The notes under the pieces: model-generated | Seen by the model: the letters and a program-made list of their open reading frames with translations, nothing else | Told to the model about the DNA's origin: nothing | Database searches by the model: none | Source: Sulfuriferula multivorans | Lineage (GTDB): Bacteria > Pseudomonadota > Gammaproteobacteria > Burkholderiales > Sulfuriferulaceae | Assembly (NCBI RefSeq): GCF_003851125.1 | Contig: NZ_BGOW01000001.1 | Coordinates: 62,001 to 126,000, forward strand | Reading direction: 5' to 3' | DNA length: 64,000 nucleotides | Program-made: the position numbers and the translations under genes | Shown: positions 55,867 through 64,000 of the stretch, piece by piece | How positions within the stretch are numbered: position 1 is the first letter of the stretch | Layout: every line of letters begins with the position of its first letter

Positions 55867-57209
55867 GCGGATGCTCCTGGCAGGGCATGCACTGCGTCAA
55901 TGAACACCTGGGCGCGATGGGCATAATTGTTGAACATGTCGAAACTGGCGCAGGCGGGCGAGAGCAGCACGGCATCGCCTGGCAGAGCGGCTGCAAATGC
56001 GGCTTGCACTGCGTCCTGCATGCTTTCGGCGCGCAGCACGGGCACGCCGGCGCCGGTGAGCGCAGCGGCTATCAATGCACCGTCGCGTCCAATCTGCACC
56101 ACGGCACGCGCATGCTGCGCCACGGCATCCCTGAGCGGACTGAAATCCTGCCCCTTGCCGTCGCCACCGGCGATCAGAATCACCTTTTTATCCATCCCTT
56201 TCAGGGCAGCCTCGGTAGCGCCCACATTGGTGCCTTTGGAATCGTCATAGAATTCAATGCCATTGATCGCCGCTACCCACTCAACCCGGTGCGGCAGACC
56301 ACGGAATTGGCGCAAGGCCTCGACCAGTGGCTCAATCTGCAAACCTGCTGCACGACATAGCGCAAACGCGGCCAGCGCATTCGAGACATTATGCAGACCG
56401 GTCAGCGGCAGTTGCGCCAGTGGCATCAATCGAAACTTGCCCTCCCACATCCAGCCGTCCTTGACGCCGAATTCGTTGAGCATCGCTGGAGCACCCAGGC
56501 CAAAGGTCAACACCGTGCGCCACGGCAATGCCATGCCCAGGCTGCGTGCGTCATCGCGGTTCAATACCTGTACGCCGTCGCCGCTAAAAATTCGTGCCTT
56601 GGCGGCGACATAGGCGTCGAGATCGGCATAACGATCGAGATGGTCTTCGCTGATATTCAGCACGGTAGAGGAAGCGGCATTGAGACTGGCCGTGGTTTCC
56701 AGCTGAAAACTGGACAATTCCAGCACAAAAATATCCGTCTCCGGATGGTCGTCCAGCGCATCCAGCACCGGCAGGCCAATATTTCCGGCCATGATGGTTT
56801 TTTTGCCTGCCGCCGCGCACATCGCCCCGACCATGCTGGTGACGGTGCTTTTGCCGTTGGAACCGGTGATGGCGATGACTGTAGCTGTAGCGGGAACAGC
56901 CTGGGCGAACAGCTCGACATCGCCCTCCACGGCCACGCCGCGCAGCATGGCCTGCTGGATCAGCGGCTCGGACACGGCGACACCGGGGCTCACCACGATG
57001 CGTTCGGCCCAGTCAAAATCCGCGCTGCGAAACGGGCCGGTGGACACCGCCACATCAGGCAGCAATTCATGCAGACGCGCCAGATTGGGCGGTGCGTCGC
57101 GGCTGTCTGCCACACGCACGGTGGCGCCGCGCCGCGCCAGCCAGCGCGCCGCAGACAGGCCGGTATCGCCCAGCCCGAGCACCAGAATATTTTGTCCGTA
57201 CAAATTCAT
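55863..57209 (-). CDS. murD: UDP-N-acetylmuramoylalanine-D-glutamate ligase
   Basis: 448 residues from the ATG at 57209, one base overlapping the mraY stop. [11 protein letters not shown] binds [15 protein letters not shown] is the ATP loop; [12 protein letters not shown] is the MurD-specific central motif. Adds D-Glu. Confidence 0.97.
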   Translation of the reverse strand: MNLYGQNILVLGLGDTGLSAARWLARRGATVRVADSRDAPPNLARLHELLPDVAVSTGPFRSADFDWAERIVVSPGVAVSEPLIQQAMLRGVAVEGDVELFAQAVPATATVIAITGSNGKSTVTSMVGAMCAAAGKKTIMAGNIGLPVLDALDDHPETDIFVLELSSFQLETTASLNAASSTVLNISEDHLDRYADLDAYVAAKARIFSGDGVQVLNRDDARSLGMALPWRTVLTFGLGAPAMLNEFGVKDGWMWEGKFRLMPLAQLPLTGLHNVSNALAAFALCRAAGLQIEPLVEALRQFRGLPHRVEWVAAINGIEFYDDSKGTNVGATEAALKGMDKKVILIAGGDGKGQDFSPLRDAVAQHARAVVQIGRDGALIAAALTGAGVPVLRAESMQDAVQAAFAAALPGDAVLLSPACASFDMFNNYAHRAQVFIDAVHALPGASA

Positions 57210-58294
57210 CAACGCAGCTTCAACGTAGACAAGCCGATCAGCACCAGCATCATGGTGATGATCCAGAAACGGACGACGACTTGCGTCTCCTTCCAGCCCT
57301 TCAATTCATAGTGGTGATGCAACGGCGCCATGCGGAACACGCGCTTGCCGGTAAGCTTGAACGACGCCACCTGGATCACCACCGACAGGGTTTCCACCAC
57401 GAACACGCCGCCCATGATGAACAGCACTATCTCCTGACGCACGATCACGGCGACCACCCCCAGTGCGGCGCCCAGCGCCAGCGCGCCGACGTCGCCCATG
57501 AACACTTCAGCCGGGTAGGCGTTGAACCACAGGAAAGCCAGCCCCGCCCCCGCCATGGCGGTGCAAAACACCACCAGTTCGCCCGCGCCGGGAATGTGCG
57601 GCACGCCAAGATATTTGGAAAACACCGCGTTGCCGGCCACGTAGGCGAAAATGCCCAGTGCCGAGGCCACCATCACCGTGGGCATGATCGCCAGCCCGTC
57701 GAGGCCATCGGTCAGGTTGACCGCATTGCTGGAGCCGACGATGACGAAATAGGTGAGGATGACAAATCCCACTGCGCCCAGCGGAATGCCGATATGTTTG
57801 AAGAACGGCACGATCAGCTCGGTCTGCGCGGGCAGATGGGTGGAGTAGGCAATAAATAGCGCCGCAGCCAGCCCGATCAACGACTGCCAGAAATACTTGG
57901 CCTTGGCCGACAGGCCCTTGGGATTGCGATGCACGACTTTCCGGTAATCATCCACCCAGCCCACTGCGCCAAACCCGAGTGTAGTGAACAGCACCACCCA
58001 GACATAATGGTTGGACAAATCCGCCCACAGCAAGGTGGAAATGGTAATGGACACCAGGATCAGCGCGCCGCCCATGGTCGGTGTGCCCGCCTTGATCAGA
58101 TGGCTTTGCGGACCGTCGTCGCGTACTGCCTGGCCGATTTTCATCGAAGTCAGCTTGCGGATCACGGCAGGTCCGACCACAAACGAGATGGTGAGCGAAG
58201 TCAGCGTGGCCAGCACTGCCCGCAGCGTGATGTAGTTGAATACATTGAACGCACGCACATCCTGCGCCAGATATTGAGCAAACCAGAGCAGCAT
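57209..58294 (-). CDS. mraY: Phospho-N-acetylmuramoyl-pentapeptide transferase MraY
   Basis: 361 residues with about ten membrane helices. [20 protein letters not shown] and F-M-G-D-V-G-A are the catalytic loops, and H-H-H-Y-E is the conserved histidine cluster. Forms lipid I. It belongs to the same superfamily as the WbpL-like protein at 9 kb. Confidence 0.97.
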   Translation of the reverse strand: MLLWFAQYLAQDVRAFNVFNYITLRAVLATLTSLTISFVVGPAVIRKLTSMKIGQAVRDDGPQSHLIKAGTPTMGGALILVSITISTLLWADLSNHYVWVVLFTTLGFGAVGWVDDYRKVVHRNPKGLSAKAKYFWQSLIGLAAALFIAYSTHLPAQTELIVPFFKHIGIPLGAVGFVILTYFVIVGSSNAVNLTDGLDGLAIMPTVMVASALGIFAYVAGNAVFSKYLGVPHIPGAGELVVFCTAMAGAGLAFLWFNAYPAEVFMGDVGALALGAALGVVAVIVRQEIVLFIMGGVFVVETLSVVIQVASFKLTGKRVFRMAPLHHHYELKGWKETQVVVRFWIITMMLVLIGLSTLKLR

Positions 58295-59640
58295 TAGTGT
58301 TTTACCTCGAAACTCTTCACCACCCGTTCCATCTGCATGAAACGGGATCCTTTTACCAATACAGTCACTCCGGCATCCAGCCGGTTTTCCAGTTCCGCCA
58401 GCAACTCTTCGATGCGCTCGAAATGCATCGCGCCTGCGCCGAATGTCGTCACGGCGGCCGCACTCATTTCGCCCAGCGCAAGCAGCCTGTTAACGTTTGC
58501 CGCACGCGCAGCACGGCCGATATCCGCATGCATGGCGGCCGCATCCTCACCCAGCTCACCCATGTCGCCCAGCACCACAATCTTCTTGCCGGGTATGGCC
58601 GCCAGCACTGCCAGTGCAGCGTTTACCGAATCCGGGTTGGCGTTGTAGGTATCGTCAATCAGCGTGGCGCCATGCAGCGCGAGCTTGAATTGCAAACGTC
58701 CGGCGACTCCCTCAAATCTGCCCAGTCCATCAACGATTGCGCTGGCGCCCACTCCCAACGCCAGTGCGGCAGCGGTAGCAGCCAGGGCATTGCGTACGTT
58801 ATGCTCCCCCGCCACGCGCAGATTGAATTGCAGTGGCCCGATCGGCGTGGCCGCTGTCACTTCGCTGCCGCGCGCGCTGGCCCGGTAGCCGCCACGGACT
58901 GCGCCGTGCTCCAGGCCAAAATCCATTATCTGATGCTTGCCTGCCAGGGCGCGCCATAGTCCGGCGTTGGCGTCATCGGCATTGATAATCGCTGTGCCGC
59001 TTTCTTCCAGCCCCGCAAAGATTTCGCCTTTGGCGCGCGCCACGTTTTCTACCGAGCCCAGCATGCCCACATGCGCAGCACCCGCGTTGTTGACCAGCGC
59101 CACATCGGGTCTGGCCAGCCGGGTCAGGTAGTCAATTTCGCCGCTGTGGTTCATGCCCATCTCGATCACCCCGTACACATGCTGCGGGCGCAGGCGCAGC
59201 AACGTAAGCGGCATGCCGATGTCGTTATTGAAATTGCCCTGGGTAGACAGGACCGCCGCGCTGGAACTCGCAGCGCTCAGGATCGACGCGAGCATTTCCT
59301 TGACGGTGGTTTTACCGTTGCTTCCGGTAATGGCCACCAGGCGTGCGGGCATTTGCGTACGCCACCAGGCCGCCAACTGGCCCAGCGCCAGCCGCGTATC
59401 GTCGACCAGCAGTGCAGGTTGCGCGCTGCAGCCGCTGTCTGCGGCGATCATTACCGCTGCCGCGCCGTTATCCAGCGCCTGCTGGGCAAAGTAATGCCCA
59501 TCAAAATTCTCGCCTTTGAGCGCTACAAACAAATCGCCCGGCTGGATGGTGCGGGTGTCGGTGGCGACGCGATCAAATTCCACATCCGTGCCGCGCATAT
59601 CGGCATGGATGGCGGCGGCGGCCATAGCCAGCGTGGTCAT
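58294..59640 (-). CDS. murF: UDP-MurNAc-tripeptide D-Ala-D-Ala ligase MurF
   Basis: 448 residues from the ATG at 59640, overlapping the murE stop (ATGA); four upstream codons from 59652 are probably not used. [12 protein letters not shown] is the ATP loop, and [10 protein letters not shown] the MurF-specific motif. Completes the pentapeptide. Confidence 0.97.
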   Translation of the reverse strand: MTTLAMAAAAIHADMRGTDVEFDRVATDTRTIQPGDLFVALKGENFDGHYFAQQALDNGAAAVMIAADSGCSAQPALLVDDTRLALGQLAAWWRTQMPARLVAITGSNGKTTVKEMLASILSAASSSAAVLSTQGNFNNDIGMPLTLLRLRPQHVYGVIEMGMNHSGEIDYLTRLARPDVALVNNAGAAHVGMLGSVENVARAKGEIFAGLEESGTAIINADDANAGLWRALAGKHQIMDFGLEHGAVRGGYRASARGSEVTAATPIGPLQFNLRVAGEHNVRNALAATAAALALGVGASAIVDGLGRFEGVAGRLQFKLALHGATLIDDTYNANPDSVNAALAVLAAIPGKKIVVLGDMGELGEDAAAMHADIGRAARAANVNRLLALGEMSAAAVTTFGAGAMHFERIEELLAELENRLDAGVTVLVKGSRFMQMERVVKSFEVKH

Positions 59641-61118
59641 GTGCATGTCCACCCCTCCAGTGCCTGAGTGGCAACGTCAACATCGCTGAACGGGTACTTC
59701 ACGCCGTGTATCTCCTGATAATCTTCATGCCCCTTGCCCGCCACCAGCACCACATCGCCGGCCCCTGCCGACCGCACTGCGGCCGCTATGGCCGCGCCCC
59801 GGTCAGCTTCGATGCAATAGTCGCCGCTCATGCCCGCGGTGATGTCCGCGATGATGGCCAGCGGGTCTTCGTTACGAGGATTGTCCGAAGTGACGATCAC
59901 ATGGTCTGCCAGAGCTGCAGCAATGGCGCCCATCAGCGGGCGCTTTCCCGTGTCGCGCTTGCCACCGCAACCGAATACGCAGATCAGCTTTCCGTGCGGA
60001 TTTATTTCACGCAGGGTGCAAAGCACTTTTTCCAGCGCATCGGGGGTATGCGCATAGTCCACCACGACCACAGGTTTGCCGTCGCCTCCCAATGCCTGCA
60101 TGCGGCCTGCCACGGGCTTGACCGTCGCCAGTTGCCGCACCGCTTCCGCCATCGACACACCGCTGACCAACAGCGTTGCCAGCGTAGCAAGCAGATTGTG
60201 GGCATTGAAACCGCCCAGCAGAGATGAAACCAGATGTGCATTACCCCATTCGGATTCGATATCCATTTCCTGCCCGCTGGCGCTTAGCTTGAGGGCGGTG
60301 CCGCGCACCCGGCTGCTACACATGCCGTAACTCACCACCTCAACCTTGCTGCCGCTTAACTGCCCGGCCAGGGCGCGGCCAAATTCATCATCCATATTGA
60401 GCACCGCGTAGCGCAGCCCGGGCCATTTAAACAGCACAGCCTTGGCCGCTGCGTAGCCGTCCATGTCGCCGTGGTAGTCAAGATGGTCGCGTGACAGGTT
60501 GGTGAATACGGCCACGTCGAATTGCACGCCATTGACCCGGCCTTGCGCCAGTCCATGCGAAGACACCTCCATCACCGCAGCAGTTGCGCCCTGCTCGACA
60601 TATCCGGCCAGCGCCTGTTGCAACACAATTGCATCGGGGGTGGTATTGACTGACGGCGTCAGCGCATCGGGAAAGCCATTCCCCAGCGTGCCGATCACCG
60701 CGCTGCGCCGACCGCTGCCGGTCAGGCTTTGCGCCAGCCAGTGTGCACATGAAGTTTTGCCATTGGTGCCGGTCACACCGATCACCCACAATTTGTCGGA
60801 TGGATTGCCATATACCGCTGCGGCAATTTCACCAATGCGATCTTTCAGGCCGGTCACCGCCACATTGGGCAACTGCGACCATTCCTGCGGCCAGGCATAG
60901 TCACGCTGCTCCCACAGCACACCTGCCGCCCCGGCTGCAATCGCCTGATCCAGATAATTGCGGCCATCGCTCGTATCACCCGGGTATGCAGCAAAGCCGC
61001 AACCTGGCGTGACTTTACGGCTGTCGGCGGTGAGCGCAGTCAAACGCGCGCCCTGGCGTGCCAGCGCGGCCAGGATACCGGCGGCAGTCTGCTGTTGGGC
61101 ATCGGATGCGGCGATCAC
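59637..61118 (-). CDS. murE: UDP-MurNAc-L-Ala-D-Glu meso-diaminopimelate ligase MurE
   Basis: 493 residues, GTG start overlapping ftsI (GTGA). G-V-T-G-T-N-G-K-T-S is the ATP loop. D-N-P-R-N-E-D-P is the DNPR signature that selects meso-diaminopimelate over lysine, as expected for a Gram-negative wall. Confidence 0.97.
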   Translation of the reverse strand: MIAASDAQQQTAAGILAALARQGARLTALTADSRKVTPGCGFAAYPGDTSDGRNYLDQAIAAGAAGVLWEQRDYAWPQEWSQLPNVAVTGLKDRIGEIAAAVYGNPSDKLWVIGVTGTNGKTSCAHWLAQSLTGSGRRSAVIGTLGNGFPDALTPSVNTTPDAIVLQQALAGYVEQGATAAVMEVSSHGLAQGRVNGVQFDVAVFTNLSRDHLDYHGDMDGYAAAKAVLFKWPGLRYAVLNMDDEFGRALAGQLSGSKVEVVSYGMCSSRVRGTALKLSASGQEMDIESEWGNAHLVSSLLGGFNAHNLLATLATLLVSGVSMAEAVRQLATVKPVAGRMQALGGDGKPVVVVDYAHTPDALEKVLCTLREINPHGKLICVFGCGGKRDTGKRPLMGAIAAALADHVIVTSDNPRNEDPLAIIADITAGMSGDYCIEADRGAAIAAAVRSAGAGDVVLVAGKGHEDYQEIHGVKYPFSDVDVATQALEGWTCT

Positions 61119-62863
61119 ATCGATTCCTCTTCCGCATGGCTTGCCGCCGGCGGCAGCACCACATTGCCGGTGGGGTTGTCCGGCGGCACGTCGAGCACGC
61201 GCAGCGCGCCGCTCATCACGCTGCTGAACACCGGCGCCGCGACGATGCCGCCGTAATACTGACCGGCGTCGGGCTCATCGATCATCACTGCGACAATCAG
61301 ACGCGGATTACTCGCCGGCGCCATGCCGATAAACGAGGCAATGTATTTGTGGGCGGAGTAGCGTCCGTCTTCCGGCTTGTGCGCAGTGCCGGTCTTGCCC
61401 GCCACCCGGTAGCCGGCCACCTGGGCACGCGGTGCAGTACCTTCCGGCGACACCACCGTTTCCATCATGGCGCGCACCGCACGGGCAGCGGCAGGGCTGA
61501 ATACCTGCACGCCATTACCTGACGGCACATCCTGTCTCAGCAAAGAAACCGCTTTCATCACGCCGTCATTGGCGAACACGGTATAACCGCGCGCCATTTG
61601 CAACAGGCTGACAGCAATACCATTGCCGTAGGCCATGGTGGCCTGTTCGATGGGCCGCCAGTTCTGATACGGGCGCAAACGGCCGCTGGCGGCCCCTGGA
61701 AATCCGATCTTCGGCGCGGTACCGAAACCGGCCTTGTGTAATTCATCCCAGAAATATTCCGGCTTGAGTTCCAGCGCAATCTTGGCCGCGCCGATGTTGC
61801 TGGATTTCTCGATAATCTGCGAGATGGTGAGCATGCCGTTGGCGTGGGTATCGTGGATGCGCCGATTACCCAATTCATAAGTACCGTCACCGGTATCTAT
61901 CACCGTATCCGGCTTGATGGTGCCGGCATCCAGTGCTGCCGCCACGGTAAACGGTTTCATCGTCGATCCCGGCTCATATTCGTCGGTGACCGCATGATTG
62001 CGCATCTGCCAGAGCTTGACGCCTTCGCGGTTGTTGGGGTTGTAGGACGGCAGATTGGCCATTGCCAGTATCTCGCCAGTTTTGGCATCCAGCACCACAA
62101 TCGCACCATCCTTGGCTTTGTTGGCGAGCACGGCAGCCTGCAATTCCCGATAGGCCAGATACTGAATCTTCATGTCGATCGACAACGCCAGATCGCGCCC
62201 CGGTTTCGGGCTCTGGATACTTTCCAGATCCTCCACGATATTGCCGCGCCTGTCCTTGACGACACGCCGGCTGCCAGGTACCCCGGCAAGCCAGTTCTGA
62301 TAGGTCAGTTCCAAACCTTCCTGACCCACGTCATCCACGTTGGTAAAACCCAGCAACTGGGCGGTGACATCGGCAGACGGATAGTAGCGCCGGTATTCGC
62401 GCCGCAGATACAACCCCGGTATACCCAGCTGGGTCGCGGCCGCGGCCTGATCCGGCGGCAACTGCCGTTTGATATAAACGAATTCACGGTCCTGTTCATT
62501 CAGCCGGGTTTGCAAGTCTTTCACAGGCATTCCCAATAGCTTGGCCAGATGTACGACCTGCCCCTGGGTGGCGCTGACCGAACCCGGGTTGGCCCACAGC
62601 GACTCCATCGGCGTACTGATAGCCAGCGGTTCGCCGCGACGGTCGGTAATCATGCCCCGGTGCGCGGGCAACACCAGGATGCGGTTCACCACTGCGTCGC
62701 CCTTGCGTTGCAGGAAGTCATGATGCACCCCCTGCAAATACACGGCACGCCCCACCAGCATCAGCAACCACAGTAATAGCAGCCCGGCCACCACGCGGCC
62801 ACGCCAGCGCTGCAAGTGCAGTTCCAGCAAATGGCTGGACGGGCGGGCGGCAATTCGACTCAT
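61115..62863 (-). CDS. ftsI: Septal transpeptidase FtsI (PBP3)
   Basis: 582 residues. A short cytoplasmic start and one membrane helix (V-V-A-G-L-L-L-L-W-L-L-M-L-V-G), a pedestal domain, then the transpeptidase with S-T-M-K (catalytic Ser), S-S-N and K-T-G-T. Cross-links septal peptidoglycan with FtsW. Overlaps ftsL by four bases. Confidence 0.97.
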   Translation of the reverse strand: MSRIAARPSSHLLELHLQRWRGRVVAGLLLLWLLMLVGRAVYLQGVHHDFLQRKGDAVVNRILVLPAHRGMITDRRGEPLAISTPMESLWANPGSVSATQGQVVHLAKLLGMPVKDLQTRLNEQDREFVYIKRQLPPDQAAAATQLGIPGLYLRREYRRYYPSADVTAQLLGFTNVDDVGQEGLELTYQNWLAGVPGSRRVVKDRRGNIVEDLESIQSPKPGRDLALSIDMKIQYLAYRELQAAVLANKAKDGAIVVLDAKTGEILAMANLPSYNPNNREGVKLWQMRNHAVTDEYEPGSTMKPFTVAAALDAGTIKPDTVIDTGDGTYELGNRRIHDTHANGMLTISQIIEKSSNIGAAKIALELKPEYFWDELHKAGFGTAPKIGFPGAASGRLRPYQNWRPIEQATMAYGNGIAVSLLQMARGYTVFANDGVMKAVSLLRQDVPSGNGVQVFSPAAARAVRAMMETVVSPEGTAPRAQVAGYRVAGKTGTAHKPEDGRYSAHKYIASFIGMAPASNPRLIVAVMIDEPDAGQYYGGIVAAPVFSSVMSGALRVLDVPPDNPTGNVVLPPAASHAEEESM

Positions 62864-63138
62864 TGCGCGGCACCGCCCATGTCATTCACCACCTGCACCT
62901 TGTCGGCGGATGGCACCTGCATGTGCAGGCGCTCCGTGGCCAGCTTTTCAATACGTCCGTGCATTGCCCAGGTGCTTTGCTCCAGCTGCAATTGCCCCCA
63001 CTCCACATCCAGCTGACGCTGACGTGCCTGGTCCTGCTGCAACTCAACGAACAGCAGGCGCTCGTGATTTTGGCTATTCACCACACCCAGCGCACAGATG
63101 ACGACGAGTGCCAATAGCACCAGGTTGATCCGGCTCAC
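62860..63138 (-). CDS. ftsL: Cell division protein FtsL
   Basis: 92 residues: one membrane helix ([17 protein letters not shown]) followed by a periplasmic coiled coil rich in Gln/Leu/Glu. A bitopic FtsQLB component. Short and variable in sequence, so the call rests on topology and its fixed place between rsmH and ftsI. Confidence 0.9.
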   Translation of the reverse strand: MSRINLVLLALVVICALGVVNSQNHERLLFVELQQDQARQRQLDVEWGQLQLEQSTWAMHGRIEKLATERLHMQVPSADKVQVVNDMGGAAQ

Positions 63139-64000
63139 GCATCACCCCCACATCGTTCGACAATGCGCAGGGTAGCGCTGCGCGCGCGGGGATTTGCGGC
63201 AATTTCGGAAGCTAGCGGACGAATTGCGCGCCCCACCAGACGCATTTTTGGTGCAGGGATATCGGCAGCACGGACCGGCAAGCGGCGCGGTAGCGGGGGC
63301 GGGCTTGACGCTTCACGCATGAAGCGCTTGACGATGCGGTCTTCCAGCGAGTGAAAGCTGATCACTGCCAGGCGCCCGCCGGGAGCGAGCAACTGTTCAG
63401 CCTGGGGCAATGCTAGCGACAACTCCTCAAGCTCCCGATTGATGTAAATCCGTATAGCCTGAAAGGTGCGGGTCGCCGGATTCTGCCCTGGCTCGCGCGT
63501 GGGTACGACTCCCGCCACGAGATCCGCAAGCCTTTTGGTGGTTGTAATCGGCGCGCCCGCTCTCTGCGCAACAATCGCGCCTGCAATCGATTTAGCATAC
63601 CGCTCTTCGCCATAATCCTTGATGACCCCCCTGATCTCCCCTTCATCGGCATCAGCCAGCCAGGCGGCGGCAGACAGCCCGCGCGTGGTGTCCATACGCA
63701 TATCGAGCGGCGCATCGAAACGAAAGCTGAAACCTCGTTCAGCCTCGTCCAGCTGCGGTGAAGACACACCCAAATCCATCAACACACCACTCACCTGAGT
63801 TAAGCCACGCGCGTGCAATGTTTCTGTCATCTGCGCGAAGCTGCTATGAACAATCTCGAAACGAGGATCTTTCCAGCCTTGGCCCACTGCCATGGCTGCC
63901 GGGTCTTTATCGAACGCTATCAACCGCCCGCCCGTTCCCAATCGCGCCAATATGCTGCGACTGTGCCCGCCGCGGCCAAAAGTTGCGTCCACATACACGC
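63135..64000 (-). CDS. rsmH: 16S rRNA m4C1402 methyltransferase RsmH (5' end outside window)
   Basis: 288 codons visible; the frame stays open at the window edge ([14 protein letters not shown]), which in RsmH is about 20-30 residues after the start. [10 protein letters not shown] and [11 protein letters not shown] are family signatures, and V-I-S-F-H-S-L-E-D the catalytic loop. First gene of the dcw cluster seen here; mraZ, if present, lies beyond the window. Confidence 0.96.
   Translation of the reverse strand, partial: VYVDATFGRGGHSRSILARLGTGGRLIAFDKDPAAMAVGQGWKDPRFEIVHSSFAQMTETLHARGLTQVSGVLMDLGVSSPQLDEAERGFSFRFDAPLDMRMDTTRGLSAAAWLADADEGEIRGVIKDYGEERYAKSIAGAIVAQRAGAPITTTKRLADLVAGVVPTREPGQNPATRTFQAIRIYINRELEELSLALPQAEQLLAPGGRLAVISFHSLEDRIVKRFMREASSPPPLPRRLPVRAADIPAPKMRLVGRAIRPLASEIAANPRARSATLRIVERCGGDA

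Overview
The window looks like a chromosomal segment of a betaproteobacterium, probably Nitrosomonadales (Gallionellaceae-like; the exact family is an inference). The evidence is a complete betaproteobacterial-style division and cell-wall (dcw) cluster with murB and ddl between murC and ftsQ, lpxC after ftsZ, secA beside a DciA gene and a DUF2863 gene, and a PEP-CTERM protein. No tRNA, rRNA, CRISPR array or recognisable transposase gene was seen.

Region 1 (1-12.6 kb, + strand) is the end of a surface-polysaccharide locus: two methyltransferases (the first cut by the window edge), three GT4 glycosyltransferases, an asparagine-synthase-like enzyme, a nucleotide-sugar epimerase/reductase, a WbpL/WecA-like initiating transferase and a WbpM-like 4,6-dehydratase. 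Toxin-antitoxin (TA) pairs sit between these genes, one of them right after a 12-codon ghost of the epimerase start. Region 2 (12.6-14.9 kb) is a TA and repeat island: a RelE remnant, MazEF, a truncated AAA ATPase, a REPIN-like palindrome and VapBC.

Region 3 (15-33 kb, - strand) is the second half of the O-antigen/capsule locus. It has three parts. (a) A CDP-sugar pathway, RfbF-RfbG-RfbH, followed by an SDR and a thiamine-diphosphate enzyme; this is the logic of CDP-yersiniose-type branched 3,6-dideoxyhexoses. (b) A GtrB-GtrA-membrane-transferase glycosylation module whose transferase carries an unexpected TrkA-C (RCK_C)-like tail. (c) A tightly coupled seven-gene run: HpcH/HpaI-type aldolase, SDR, 3-dehydroquinate-synthase-like cyclase, GT2, Wzx-like flippase, GT2, GT2. 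This suggests a surface glycan decorated with a carbocyclic residue. An insertion scar (ORF6N gene plus a vapC fragment between imperfect direct repeats) separates the thiamine-diphosphate gene from a Nudix gene it once overlapped.

Region 4 (33-36 kb) is a second TA island: a TumE/TumA-like pair lying inside a broken hepT, its mntA partner, and a second HEPN/nucleotidyltransferase pair. Region 5 (36-46 kb) is core and envelope genes: pteridine-reductase-like SDR, MidA-type methyltransferase, PEP-CTERM protein, DUF2863 protein, secA, dciA, an outer-membrane barrel, a secreted hexapeptide-repeat protein and a DsrE-like periplasmic protein. Region 6 (46-64 kb, - strand) is the dcw cluster from rsmH (cut by the window end) to ftsZ and lpxC, almost every gene overlapping the next by a few bases.
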